Shown here: positions 25,319 to 34,280 of the stretch, in pieces
Numbering within the stretch: position 1 is the first letter of the stretch
Layout of the letters: every line of letters starts with the position of its first letter
Position numbers and translations under genes: made by a program
From: Halalkalibacter oceani
GTDB lineage: Bacteria; Bacillota; Bacilli; Bacillales; Bacillaceae_D
Direction of reading: 5' to 3'
Length of the DNA: 64,000 bases
Assembly (NCBI RefSeq): GCF_023715605.1
Contig: NZ_JAMBOL010000002.1
Span: 372,001-436,000, forward strand
The notes under the pieces: model-generated
What the model was told of the DNA's origin: nothing
What the model saw: only the letters and a program-made list of their open reading frames with translations
The model's database searches: none

Positions 25319-26611
25319 ATGACGTTGACTCAGTTACAAGATCAATCAGAAGAAGCGTTAAAAGACCGCTTGGCCGCATTGAAGGCCGACTATGAGCAAT
25401 ATCGCACGAAAAAGTTGAAGTTGGATATGTCCCGCGGCAAACCGAGTCCGGAGCAATTGGAATTGTCGATGCCAATGTTGGATGTCCTTTCTTCAAAATC
25501 AGACATGAAGGCAGAAAATGGTGTTGATACACGAAATTACGGACAGCTTGACGGAATTCCGGAGGCAAAGCGTTTTTTTGCTGATTTGCTTGAGGTGGAG
25601 ACCGATGAAGTGATTGTTGGCGGAAATTCCAGCCTCAATTTAATGCATGATACAATCATGCGCGGGATGGTGTTTGGGTTCCCGGAAAGCAGCGCCCCGT
25701 GGTCGAAGCAGGGGAAGATCAAGTTTATTTGTCCGGTGCCGGGCTATGACCGCCACTTTGCGATATGTGAACTGTTTGGCATTGAAATGATCCAAGTAGC
25801 GATAAATGAAGAAGGACCGGATATGGAGGAAGTCGAGCGTCTTGTTCGCGAAGATGATTCGATTAAAGGGATGTGGTGCGTGCCGAAATACAGCAATCCG
25901 TCCGGCGCAACATACAGTGACGAAACGGTGGAGCGTCTCGTTTCGATGGAAACGAAAGCGAATGATTTTCGCCTGTTTTGGGACGATGCCTATACCGTCC
26001 ATCATTTGACAGATGAGCATGATCCGTTAAAAAATGTTTTGGCAGCCGCCAAAGAAGCTGGTCAGCCGAACCGGCCGATCATCTTCGCTTCTACGTCAAA
26101 GGTGACGTTCCCAGGTTCAGGTGTCTCTGTCATAGCGGCTAGCCGTGACAATATCAACCATTTTCTCAAACTGATGTCGTCACAGACAATCGGCTTCGAT
26201 AAAATCAACCAGCTCCAGCATGTCCGCTTTTTCACAGAGGTGGAACCGTTGGACGCCCATATGAAAAAGCACGCGAAGCTGATTAAGCCGAAATTTGAGC
26301 TTGTCCTCTCGACGCTTGAAGAAAAGCTGGGCGGCAAAGGAATCGCCACATGGTCAAAGCCAAACGGCGGCTATTTCATCAGCCTCGATATTGTTGACGG
26401 TGCAGCCCGCAAAACGGTAACACTGGCAAAGGAAGTTGGCGTGACCTTGACGGGAGCCGGAGCGGCTTTCCCGTATGGCATTGATCCACGTGACCGGAAT
26501 ATTCGGATTGCGCCGACATTCCCATCAGTAGACGAATTGAAAGAGGCGTTGAACGTTCTCTGCACATGCGTCGAAATCGCCAGCATTGAACAACTTCTAG
26601 CTACTAAATAA
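25319..26611 (+). CDS. Fold-type I PLP aminotransferase (PF12897-like)
   Basis: 430 residues, started at the ATG after ACAAAGGAG. PLP-site features: NPSGATYSDETVERL, FWDDAYTVHHL, and the Schiff-base lysine in FASTSKVTFPGSGVS. The overall pattern is that of the aminotransferase group seen in Bacilli and Actinobacteria that was recently tied to aspartate transamination. It is not near the mtn genes and there is no reason to call it MtnE. The 270-base gap upstream holds no gene. Confidence 0.85.
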   Translation: MTLTQLQDQSEEALKDRLAALKADYEQYRTKKLKLDMSRGKPSPEQLELSMPMLDVLSSKSDMKAENGVDTRNYGQLDGIPEAKRFFADLLEVETDEVIVGGNSSLNLMHDTIMRGMVFGFPESSAPWSKQGKIKFICPVPGYDRHFAICELFGIEMIQVAINEEGPDMEEVERLVREDDSIKGMWCVPKYSNPSGATYSDETVERLVSMETKANDFRLFWDDAYTVHHLTDEHDPLKNVLAAAKEAGQPNRPIIFASTSKVTFPGSGVSVIAASRDNINHFLKLMSSQTIGFDKINQLQHVRFFTEVEPLDAHMKKHAKLIKPKFELVLSTLEEKLGGKGIATWSKPNGGYFISLDIVDGAARKTVTLAKEVGVTLTGAGAAFPYGIDPRDRNIRIAPTFPSVDELKEALNVLCTCVEIASIEQLLATK

Positions 26612-26619
26612 AAAGCGAA

Positions 26620-26666
26620 GAGGCTGGGACAGAAGGTTGTTTTTTTTACCTTTTGACCAGCCTTTA
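26620..26666. terminator. Terminator, head of repeat subfamily 2
   Basis: AGGCTGG...AGAAGG and CCTTTT...CCAGCCT with T-runs, the same module that begins the longer repeats at 36461 and 61404, here without the three-stem part. Confidence 0.75.
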
Positions 26667-27011
26667 AAATTGCTTCATGAGCGAATAATGCTCGATCTCC
26701 TCTAAGCTGACTTCTCCATCCCCTCTTCGGTAAGCTGGATGATTTTCGCGCCCGGATAAGCCATTAAAATCGAAAGAAAAGTTCAACGAGCCGCCTTCCG
26801 GGTTAAATCCCAAGGCGATCGCAATTCCTTCAAGCAACGTTGACTTTCCCATCCCATTCTCCCCAATGATACACGTCAAGTTAGGATGAAAGGATACCGT
26901 CCCGAAATGCTGCATAAACGGGAGGGTAAGCGGGAAAGTGTCATAAGACAAAATCAGCTCCTCCTTCAAACGGACCTCGCGAATAAATTGTGAATCCCGG
27001 TTTACCTTCAT
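26664..27011 (-). pseudogene. AAA ATPase with internal deletion
   Basis: 115 codons. The N terminus (FIREVRLKEE...HPNLTCIIGENGMGKSTLLEGIAIALGFNPEGG) is that of the ~240-residue RecF/AAA_23-like ATPases of Bacilli, with an intact Walker A. After LNFSFDFNGLSGRENH the frame jumps to PAYRRGDGEVSLEEIEHYSLMKQF, which matches the family C terminus (...DTEHYQITKQF). About 120 residues with the signature and Walker B are missing, so the product cannot be an active ATPase. Confidence 0.7.
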
Positions 27012-27131
27012 CTCGATCCTTCCTTTTATTGAATATAGCTCGTCCGCTTTGTTCTGTCGTTTCTATCACAATAGCATGAAAGCACGGCTATCCTCTACCC
27101 GTCAAGGAGGGAAACAATGAGAAAATGCTTG

Positions 27132-27170
27132 AAAAAAACAGGCGGTTTTCCTCAGAACCGCGCCTGTTTC
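27132..27170 (-). terminator. Terminator of the BTAD regulator gene
   Basis: Minus strand AACAGGCGCGGTT / AACCGCCTGTT followed by TTTTT, overlapping the stop codon region. Confidence 0.9.
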
Positions 27171-30012
27171 ACATCGATTTTGAATAGTTGCTGAACATCG
27201 CTTCGATTTTTGCTACTACCGGGATTCCGAGCTCTTTTTCAATCATTTGCTGATAAAGCTTTGATACCCTGTTGGCGTGAAGAAGCATCTTCGCTGTCAG
27301 CAGCTTCTCGATATAATCGAGGTAAAGACTCTCTTGATAAGGTTCTTTGTTTAATAATTTGTCATAATAATGTTGTCCGGTTGAATAGTCCCCGGTATTC
27401 CAATAATATTCGGCCAGTTCCTGTAGGAGGTTGATATAAAGGACGCGATATCTTTCCCGATCAAGCTCTAAAAAGATATTGTAAGGATAGCCCTCGAAGT
27501 AGTCACCTTTGTATAAAGCTTCAGCCTGTTTCAAATCTTGAATTCTTTCTAACGGACTGAGGGAGTTTTTTTGTTCTGCTAATCGGGTGAATTCATTAAT
27601 GTCCAGGTGAATGTACTCTGTATCTAAATAATAATGTTCACCATCACGCTTAATGAAAGAGGATGAGGGGCCTTTTTTTAAATCGGGCTCCAACGATTTA
27701 CGCAAATTGGATAAGGCGACGTAGAACTGGTTGTTCGCCGATTCCATCAGCCCGCCAGGAAAAAGTTCGTCAAGGATGCTGTCTTTGTTTATTTTACTCC
27801 CTTGATGTGTAATCAAATATTGCAGCAAGTGCAAACTGGCCTTTCGTTTAATAGGAACGAGCTTATGATTGGCAAGGATTTCAAAGTTTCCCAACGTTGT
27901 GATGGAAAGAGCGCTGCGGTCAGCATGCCGCTTCTCCTTGATGAGAACCGGCCTCCGCTCCACTTCAACCGGAGCTGAGGAGAGTAACCAGTGATAGTTT
28001 TTGCCGGTGCAGATGTCCTGAAATTCTTTTAACGTATCGGCCGCGGCTTCATTTTTTCCCCGCTTTGTGTAAAGGCTGGTTTGTAACTGTAGAATGGTGC
28101 ATTTTAAATAGGCGGAGTCCGTGACATATGAGTACGCTTTAGATAAGTAAAGCTCTGCCAAATCCCAATTTTCGAGCTCCATGTAAGTCGTGGAAAGTTC
28201 TTTATACACCCAGGCCATCGCATATTCAATTTGAAACTCCTCAGCCGTAGCTTTCGCTTTATTAATCCATTCGAGCGCGTGGTGGTGATCGCCAATTAAG
28301 CGAAAGTATTTCCCCATTGAACAGTAAGGATAAACGATAGAAGCGTTATGGCGTTGCTTTGATATTTTCAATGTTTCTTCTAACAGAAGTTTCGCCTTAT
28401 CTAATTTCTTGTTCATGAGATGAACTTCCGCTAATATCCACGATGAAATATGAGTAGGGTGAAAAAAATTGTTCAGATTTGGGTATGACAACGATTTCTG
28501 AGCAGCTTCAAGCGCTTTATCAGCGCTGCCCTTATAGAAATAAATGACAGATTGGAGTGAAAGGTTAATCGCGATCATCTGATTATCTTTGTTTTGATGG
28601 GACTCCTGCAAGGATTCGGCGCAAAGCTGTTCAGCCTTACCGATTTCCCCGCTGTAAAAATAAGCGGCGGCGAGCTGATGCTTGTAATGCGAAACCGATA
28701 ATGGATTCAGGTGGCTACCATATTGTTTTAAATTGTTTTCCATCGCCGGTATCACTTTTTGCAAAGCGCTTAACGGCAGGCATTTTACAAGGAATAATCC
28801 AATACTGGCTGTATGTAACCGGGGAGAAACTTCCTGGAAAAACCAATCAACAAATTCGACAAACCTGGAGGGCGGATAAAATTCTTTCATCTTTGCCATG
28901 ATTTGCGTCGCTATAAAAAAATTGTTACTGGAGATAGCATGGGCAAATGCATGAAAGAAATCTTTCTTTTCTTCATAGATTGTCGAAAGTTGACTATGCA
29001 GCTTTTGAATCGTGTCGGTTTCGGATTGTGTTGTCAGTTGTTTCGTCAGAAAGGCTTGAAATAAAGGGTGGTAGCGCACTTCGCCATAATCATTTTGATA
29101 AATAAAGAGATGATTTGTCAGCAGGTGGTCAATAATTTGTTCTGAGTGATGAATGTTTAAATATTTGTCAATGACTTCCGGACTAAGCTCGTAAAGGATC
29201 GATGTCCGCCGAAGAAAATAGTTAATTTCATCACTTTGTTTGGCAAGAATTTCTTCACCTAAATAATTGTAAATATCTTCAGTTCCTTTGAAGTTTATCC
29301 AAAATGGCAACCGCTCCGTTACATTAATATCTTTGATCAAGTCCTGCAATAGTTGCAAGCAGGCAGCCCAGCCTTCTGTTTTTGAATAAATGAAATGAAC
29401 TTCCTGGTTCCGTAAGTCGATTTTGTGTAAATGGGAAAAATATTGCTTGATTTCATCTGGTGTAAATCTCAGCTCTTTTGTACTCAAGCGAGCCAGTTTA
29501 TTTTTCAACTTTAAATTTACGAGATTTAAATTAGGGCGTATGCGACTCGTAATGATAAAGGTAACGTGTGGGGAGACATGCGATAGAATATTGATCAACA
29601 TCCGTTCGATTTCCGGGCTTTGGTCAATCGTCTGATAATCATCCAAAACGATTATGAGCCGTTCCGGCCAGGTTGATAAAATGCTCATAATCTTATCCAG
29701 CTCACGGGAAAGGTCAGTGTCCGACACATCATAGATCACATTCTCGCCGGATATTTTTCTCATAATCGCGGTTTTTAAATAAGAGAGAAAAACAGCTGGA
29801 TTGCTGTCGATTTGTGATAGCTTATACCAGACTGTAGGTATATTCCTTTCCTTCGTAAAGCTCGAAACGAGCGTTGTTTTTCCGTAGCCGCCGTCACTTA
29901 TCAAACAGATGAGGGAACAGTCTAAATGTTTTTCCAGGTAAGTAAATAGACGCTTTCTAACTAAACAAGGAGTATAATGCGGCACACTTAACTTTGATTC
30001 AAAAAATAGCAT
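27169..30012 (-). CDS. NTPase-TPR-BTAD transcriptional activator (MalT-like head, SARP-like DNA-binding tail)
   Basis: 947 residues. The N-terminal STAND/MalT-like NTPase has Walker A SDGGYGKTTLV (~46-56) and Walker B LIIVLDDYQ (~118-126). A TPR-rich middle (~350-680) follows, then a winged helix (LGNFEILANHKLVPIKRKASLHLLQYL, ~705-790) and a BTAD all-helical domain to the end. Winged helix plus BTAD is the SARP module, here C-terminal instead of N-terminal. It stands opposite the catabolic cluster and three promoters there carry 11-bp-phased repeats. Inferred to be the inducer-dependent activator. A cre-like site lies in its leader. Confidence 0.88.
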   Translation of the reverse strand: MLFFESKLSVPHYTPCLVRKRLFTYLEKHLDCSLICLISDGGYGKTTLVSSFTKERNIPTVWYKLSQIDSNPAVFLSYLKTAIMRKISGENVIYDVSDTDLSRELDKIMSILSTWPERLIIVLDDYQTIDQSPEIERMLINILSHVSPHVTFIITSRIRPNLNLVNLKLKNKLARLSTKELRFTPDEIKQYFSHLHKIDLRNQEVHFIYSKTEGWAACLQLLQDLIKDINVTERLPFWINFKGTEDIYNYLGEEILAKQSDEINYFLRRTSILYELSPEVIDKYLNIHHSEQIIDHLLTNHLFIYQNDYGEVRYHPLFQAFLTKQLTTQSETDTIQKLHSQLSTIYEEKKDFFHAFAHAISSNNFFIATQIMAKMKEFYPPSRFVEFVDWFFQEVSPRLHTASIGLFLVKCLPLSALQKVIPAMENNLKQYGSHLNPLSVSHYKHQLAAAYFYSGEIGKAEQLCAESLQESHQNKDNQMIAINLSLQSVIYFYKGSADKALEAAQKSLSYPNLNNFFHPTHISSWILAEVHLMNKKLDKAKLLLEETLKISKQRHNASIVYPYCSMGKYFRLIGDHHHALEWINKAKATAEEFQIEYAMAWVYKELSTTYMELENWDLAELYLSKAYSYVTDSAYLKCTILQLQTSLYTKRGKNEAAADTLKEFQDICTGKNYHWLLSSAPVEVERRPVLIKEKRHADRSALSITTLGNFEILANHKLVPIKRKASLHLLQYLITHQGSKINKDSILDELFPGGLMESANNQFYVALSNLRKSLEPDLKKGPSSSFIKRDGEHYYLDTEYIHLDINEFTRLAEQKNSLSPLERIQDLKQAEALYKGDYFEGYPYNIFLELDRERYRVLYINLLQELAEYYWNTGDYSTGQHYYDKLLNKEPYQESLYLDYIEKLLTAKMLLHANRVSKLYQQMIEKELGIPVVAKIEAMFSNYSKSM

Positions 30013-30030
30013 GTAGACCCTCCTTCAAAA

Positions 30031-30044
30031 TGTAAGCGCATTCA
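30031..30044 (-). promoter_or_regulatory. cre-like CcpA site in the leader of the BTAD regulator
   Basis: TGTAAGCGCATTCA matches the cre consensus TGWAANCGNTNWCA at all but one position. It lies 19 bases upstream of the start codon, in the transcribed leader, a position for roadblock repression by CcpA. Confidence 0.65.
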
Positions 30045-30099
30045 TAAAGTTGCCCAACATACCTAGGATATCCCCAACTTCTACATATTTTTGCTATTA

Positions 30100-30128
30100 A
30101 TACTATTTATAAGTTACTTAATTGTCAA
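30100..30128 (-). promoter_or_regulatory. Promoter of the BTAD regulator gene
   Basis: Minus strand TTGACA (30128-30123), 17-base spacer, TAGTAT (30105-30100). The -35 overlaps the outermost repeat of the divergent array. The leader also contains AAGTTG (30047-30052) and CAACTT (30075-30080) as a spaced inverted repeat. Confidence 0.65.
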
Positions 30129-30298
30129 GGGTGTGTAAGTCAATCGTAAGAAAAATATTTATCACTTGTTAGTATTTATTTATCTTACAGTAAGAAGGGC
30201 TGTAGTGGTATACAGTTTTTTTCTATTTTGCTGGCATTAAAATTGTAAGAAAATTCAGAACTCCTTGTAAGGGTGTGGTTAGGTGGCTCCTTTATAGT
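30124..30298 (+). promoter_or_regulatory. 11-bp-phased direct-repeat array and promoter of the LLM operon
   Basis: GTAAG or GTTAG starts at 30135, 30146, 30168, 30190, 30245, 30267 and 30278; all intervals are multiples of 11. A weaker GTCAA is in phase at 30124. The last GTTAG is followed 15 bases later by the -10 TATAGT (30293-30298) with no good -35. This is the arrangement SARP activators use. Confidence 0.75.
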
Positions 30299-30399
30299 GC
30301 GATTAGATCGACTGGAACAGAAAGGAGGCAGCAAGGACGCGGCAAGTGTGGTGGACCGCACAAACAATTCAGATTAGAAGAGATAACGGAGGGGAAAGT

Positions 30400-31638
30400 A
30401 TGAAATTTGTATTCATGAACTTAATGTCGTATCGTGATTTACCGGAAGATTTCACGGAAACGTATAAAAGCGTCTATATTTCACTCCCGAACAAACTGTA
30501 TGATCCTGAAAAAGGGCATCAAATGTACAACGACTTTATCGATCAATACGAGCTGGCGATTGATTTAGGCTTTGATGGTGTAGGGGTAAACGAGCACCAT
30601 GCGAATGCGTACGGAATGATGCCTTCACCGAACTTGATCGCCGCCACACTGGCGCGAAAAGTGAAGGATTCGGAGCGAACGGTTCTGATCGTCTTGGGCA
30701 ACAGTCTGGCCCTTTATAATCCGCCGATTCGCGTCGCCGAGGAATTGGCGATGCTGGATAATATTTCAGGCGGGCGCCTGATTGCCGGTTTTCCGGTTGG
30801 TACCTCGATGGATACGAACTATGCGTATGGCATTAATCCGGCTGAGCTTAGGCCTCGTTATTATGAAGCCCATGATTTAATTATGAAGGCCTGGAAGGAA
30901 CGGGAAGTCTTCCATTTTAACGGGAAATTTAACCAATTAAGATATGTCAATGTCTGGACCCGGCCTTATCAGGAGCCTCATCCGCCCGTTTGGATTCCGG
31001 GCGGCGCAGCTAGCCAGGAGACGTTTGACTGGGTAGCAGAAAACGACTATCAATATAGCTATCTCAGCTTTTACGGGCATGAATTTGCGAAAGATAAGTT
31101 TGATAAGTTCTGGGAGCGCCGGAAGCAATTAGGCCTCGATATGAACCCGTATAAAGTCGGTTTTGTTCAAATGATCTGTATTTCAGAAACCGATGAAAAA
31201 GCGAAGGAAGAATATGAAGAGCATATTAACTATTTCTTTGAAAAAAGCTTTCATGTATCGCCGGAATTCCTCGAGGCTCCGGGCTACCGGACAGAAAAAA
31301 GTGTCAGGGCGGGGATGCAAAGCCAGTATGGAACCGAAAGCGCCGGGGCGAAGCTGAGAGCAGGCTTGAACTGGGAACAGATGGTGGAAGGAGGCTATAT
31401 TATTGCGGGCTCTCCTGAAAGCGTTATCAAGCAAATAAGAAAGGCGATTAAGAAGCTGCATGTCGGTCATTTTATCGCGCTCTTAAATCATGGATCGATG
31501 CCGCATGAGCTGGCATTGAAAAACATCCGCCTGATGGGAGAAGAAGTAATTCCGCATGTGCGCGACATTTGGGGCGATCAATATGAGGTGCAGAACTGGC
31601 CGGAAGTCACAGAAAAAGAAGCGGTAAAAAAAGGGTAG
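30400..31638 (+). CDS. LLM-class flavin-dependent monooxygenase
   Basis: 412 residues, luciferase-like (PF00296) barrel. Seen: DLGFDGVGVNEHHANAYGMMPSPN (the conserved EHH), ISGGRLIAGFPVG, RPRYYEAHDLIMKAW and PPVWIPGGAASQET. Uses reduced FMN from a separate reductase, and one is encoded at 35609. Possible reactions are aromatic hydroxylation or type II Baeyer-Villiger oxidation. First gene of the cluster; ATG with ACGGAGGGG upstream. The frame to 30346 lacks a ribosome site. Substrate unknown. Confidence 0.9.
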   Translation: MKFVFMNLMSYRDLPEDFTETYKSVYISLPNKLYDPEKGHQMYNDFIDQYELAIDLGFDGVGVNEHHANAYGMMPSPNLIAATLARKVKDSERTVLIVLGNSLALYNPPIRVAEELAMLDNISGGRLIAGFPVGTSMDTNYAYGINPAELRPRYYEAHDLIMKAWKEREVFHFNGKFNQLRYVNVWTRPYQEPHPPVWIPGGAASQETFDWVAENDYQYSYLSFYGHEFAKDKFDKFWERRKQLGLDMNPYKVGFVQMICISETDEKAKEEYEEHINYFFEKSFHVSPEFLEAPGYRTEKSVRAGMQSQYGTESAGAKLRAGLNWEQMVEGGYIIAGSPESVIKQIRKAIKKLHVGHFIALLNHGSMPHELALKNIRLMGEEVIPHVRDIWGDQYEVQNWPEVTEKEAVKKG

Positions 31639-31653
31639 AGGGAGGAATCAATC

Positions 31654-32466
31654 ATGGCTGTACCAGCAGTAGAAACGGTGAACGTAAGAGATAACATCAG
31701 CGCGAAGGTTTTAATTGCCGGCGAAGGGAAGCCTTTAGTTTATCTTCACGGCGCGGGCGGGCTGCAATGGGATGGTTATTTGGATAGGCTTGCCGAGCAT
31801 TACAAAGTGTACGCGCCTTACCATATTGGAACAGGCGGCTCGCTCGGCAAAGATGAAATACGCGACTGGTGGGATTTAGTTCTGTATTATTATGAATTGT
31901 TTGATGCGCTCGGATTGGAACAAGTTGATATTATCGGTCATTCGTTCGGGGGGATGGTTGCGGCAGAGCTGGCTTCGACCAATCCGGAGCGCGTGACGAA
32001 CCTTGTACTAGTGTGCGCGGCAGGATTATGGCTTGATGAAGCGCCGGTCAAGGATGTTTTTACGATGCTTAACACGCCGGATGTCTTGTTCCAGCATCTG
32101 TTTGCCAATCTCCATTCACCGGCAGCTCAGGCATTTGCCAATGCGGCGCCGGAGGATGAGCGAGAGCGGATTGACTTTATGGTCGCGCAAAATACAGCCG
32201 CCGCAGAAGCCGCAAAATTTATGTGGGGCATCCCGGACAAGGGGTTAAGCCGGCGGATTCACCGGGTGAAAGCGAACAGCTGCATCATTTGGGGCGCAAA
32301 GGATGCACTCGTCCCGGTTGATTATGCTTATGAATACCACAAAAAATTGCCGGGCTCACAAGTCGTGATTATGGAAAATTCCGGCCACTATCCTCAGGCT
32401 GAGGAGCTTGACGCAGTTGTCGACTCGACACTTCAATTTTTACAGGCGGCTCATGTGACAAAGTAG
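31654..32466 (+). CDS. Alpha/beta hydrolase
   Basis: 270 residues. The nucleophile elbow is GHSFGG (Ser97), the oxyanion strand LHGAGG, the acid near WGAKDALVP and the histidine in NSGHYPQ. The short cap with MWGIPDKGLSRR fits ester, lactone or C-C bond hydrolases of aromatic pathways. It starts 15 bases after the monooxygenase with GGGAGG. If the monooxygenase makes an ester, this enzyme would cleave it; if the ring is opened by meta cleavage it could act later. Undecided. Confidence 0.88.
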   Translation: MAVPAVETVNVRDNISAKVLIAGEGKPLVYLHGAGGLQWDGYLDRLAEHYKVYAPYHIGTGGSLGKDEIRDWWDLVLYYYELFDALGLEQVDIIGHSFGGMVAAELASTNPERVTNLVLVCAAGLWLDEAPVKDVFTMLNTPDVLFQHLFANLHSPAAQAFANAAPEDERERIDFMVAQNTAAAEAAKFMWGIPDKGLSRRIHRVKANSCIIWGAKDALVPVDYAYEYHKKLPGSQVVIMENSGHYPQAEELDAVVDSTLQFLQAAHVTK

Positions 32467-32495
32467 ACGGCTGACTTGAGACTGGGAAAGTAGAC

Positions 32496-32530
32496 AAAGT
32501 GAGCAGGAAACCTGTTTTCTGCTCACTTTT
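32496..32530 (+). terminator. Intra-operon hairpin before the TRAP genes
   Basis: AAGTGAGCAGG / CTGCTCACTT followed by TT; it may lower expression of downstream genes relative to the monooxygenase and hydrolase. The 190-base gap holds no gene. Confidence 0.65.
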
Positions 32531-32655
32531 ATCAGGACTGGCTGCTGCCTGCCAGTTCGATAAAACCGAAAACAGCAGGCCGTCTTTCCAGGCAGAGCAG
32601 AAGCGCGGAAACGCAATGACATATGTTCGTAATAATGAATGAAGGGAAGAGTGAA

Positions 32656-33753
32656 ATGAAAAAAATTGTAGCTGGCATGCTTTTATTGATGCTTTTCCTA
32701 CTGATGGCGTGCAGCGGCCAGTCTTCTGAATCGGTCTCAACGGAGGATAATGGGAATAGCCGTGCAAGCGATTCCTCCTCGCAGGAGGGGCAGCAGGCAG
32801 CGGAGGCAATCGAATTGACGATCGCCAGTGTTTGGCCGGGCCCGCACGGTCAGCATGTTCAGGTCGTTGAACCACTAATGGAGGAAATTGAAAAAGTGAC
32901 AGAAGGACGGATTACGGCAACGCTCTATCCGGCAGGGGGACTGGGTGCACCAAGTGAAACATATGACATGACCGTTACCGGGATTGCGGATATCGGTTAT
33001 GGACTGCACAATACGACGCCGGGGGTTTTTCACTTAGTCTCGGTTAACAGCCTTCCGTTCATTGGGGATAGCGCAATCAATGGAACCGAGATATCGAATG
33101 CCCTGCTGGAAACATTCTCAGAAGAATTTGAAGCAGAGCACGACGGAACGAAGATTGCTTATTTATGGATTGGCGATGGGGAGAACGTATTTACGGTTGA
33201 TAAACCGATTCATAAGCCGGAGGATTTGCAAGGGCTGCGAATCAGTTTAACACCATCGCCGACTGGAAATGCATTTTTGGAAGCATTCGGAGCGATTCCG
33301 GTCACGCTGCCGATGGGCGAGGTATATGAAGCCATGCAGCGCGGAATTGTCGACGGGGCGCTTGCCAATGGATCGACGATTCCAAATTTTCAATTGGGTG
33401 ACGTCGCCGGTCATATCACGAGGTTAAATCTCGTATTGCCGACATTCTTCTGCGTCATCAATGAAGATACGTGGAGTCAGATTTCCACGGACGATCAGGC
33501 GGCTCTTGAAGAATTATTTGCAGCATATGGCCTGAAGCATGCCGAAGCGTATGACTCGCTTGCTGAAGAAGGCTGGAGGATGGCAGAAGAAAAAGGCGTC
33601 GAAATTTTTGATATTCCAGAAGAAGAAAAGCATTTATGGGGAAATCCGCTTCAGCCTGTCGCAGATGAGTGGATTGAAAGCATTGAAGCAATGGGCCTGC
33701 CCGGGCGTGAGGTATATGAAGAAGTGCTCAGACTGAAGGAAACGCTTGATTAA
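32656..33753 (+). CDS. TRAP transporter solute-binding lipoprotein (DctP family)
   Basis: 365 residues, started at the ATG after GAAGGGAAGAG. The signal peptide ends in the lipobox LMAC (Cys ~19). The mature part has the DctP pattern: SVWPGPHGQHVQVVEPLMEEIEKVTEGRITATLYPAGGLGAPSETYDM and later VYEAMQRGIVDGALANGSTIPNF. In the segment that usually reads GLKIR, with the carboxylate-binding Arg, this protein has GLRISLTPS, so the usual Arg position is Ser. That hints at an unusual ligand, presumably the cluster's substrate. Confidence 0.9.
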   Translation: MKKIVAGMLLLMLFLLMACSGQSSESVSTEDNGNSRASDSSSQEGQQAAEAIELTIASVWPGPHGQHVQVVEPLMEEIEKVTEGRITATLYPAGGLGAPSETYDMTVTGIADIGYGLHNTTPGVFHLVSVNSLPFIGDSAINGTEISNALLETFSEEFEAEHDGTKIAYLWIGDGENVFTVDKPIHKPEDLQGLRISLTPSPTGNAFLEAFGAIPVTLPMGEVYEAMQRGIVDGALANGSTIPNFQLGDVAGHITRLNLVLPTFFCVINEDTWSQISTDDQAALEELFAAYGLKHAEAYDSLAEEGWRMAEEKGVEIFDIPEEEKHLWGNPLQPVADEWIESIEAMGLPGREVYEEVLRLKETLD

Positions 33754-33776
33754 TCTGGAAAGCCGGGGTGAACGGA

Positions 33777-34280
33777 ATGAGGAAATTTGTTACTTCCTTG
33801 GAAAAAGGAATGAGCAAAATCAATGAAATCGCCGGGTTCATAGCGGCAACTCTAATTGTTCTAATGATGATCCTGACATTCGCTAATGTCACAGGCCGGT
33901 ATTTTATCAGGCCGATCGTAGGAACACACGAGTTAACCTATTTGTCGCTGGCGCTAATCGTCTTTCTGAGCCTCGGCTACGTTCAAAGCAAGAAGGAGCA
34001 TATTGCGATTGGAATATTCGTTGATAAATGTTCGAAGCGGACTCAGGCGGTCCTCGATGCGATCAGCTATTTCGTCACCTTCTCATTGCTTTTTTTAATG
34101 GGCTGGCAAATGGTTGTCTTCGCCGGCCGGACGAGTACGACGTTAACGGGGGATTTGCATCTGCCGGTTTCCGCCTTCGTCTATCTTTGCGCGCTTGGTG
34201 CTTTCCTATATGCCATGACCGCCGTCGTTGATTTTTTGAAGTCATTGCTGAAGGTGGTGAATCCGGAACATGAGTCCTGA
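33777..34280 (+). CDS. TRAP transporter small permease (DctQ)
   Basis: 167 residues, four hydrophobic segments. Typical DctQ features: the first helix with VLMMILTFANVTGRYF, then GTHELTYLSLALIVFLSLGYVQSKKEHIAIGIFVD. ATG chosen at 33777 with CGGGGTGA upstream; a GTG at 33768 is possible. It couples the binding protein to the large permease. Its end overlaps the DctM start by 11 bases, so translation is coupled. Confidence 0.92.
   Translation: MRKFVTSLEKGMSKINEIAGFIAATLIVLMMILTFANVTGRYFIRPIVGTHELTYLSLALIVFLSLGYVQSKKEHIAIGIFVDKCSKRTQAVLDAISYFVTFSLLFLMGWQMVVFAGRTSTTLTGDLHLPVSAFVYLCALGAFLYAMTAVVDFLKSLLKVVNPEHES

Noticed and set aside
25319-26611. Aminotransferase as the missing salvage enzyme MtnE
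   Set aside because: It is 9 kb from the mtn genes, has no S-box, and its sequence fits a different aminotransferase group.
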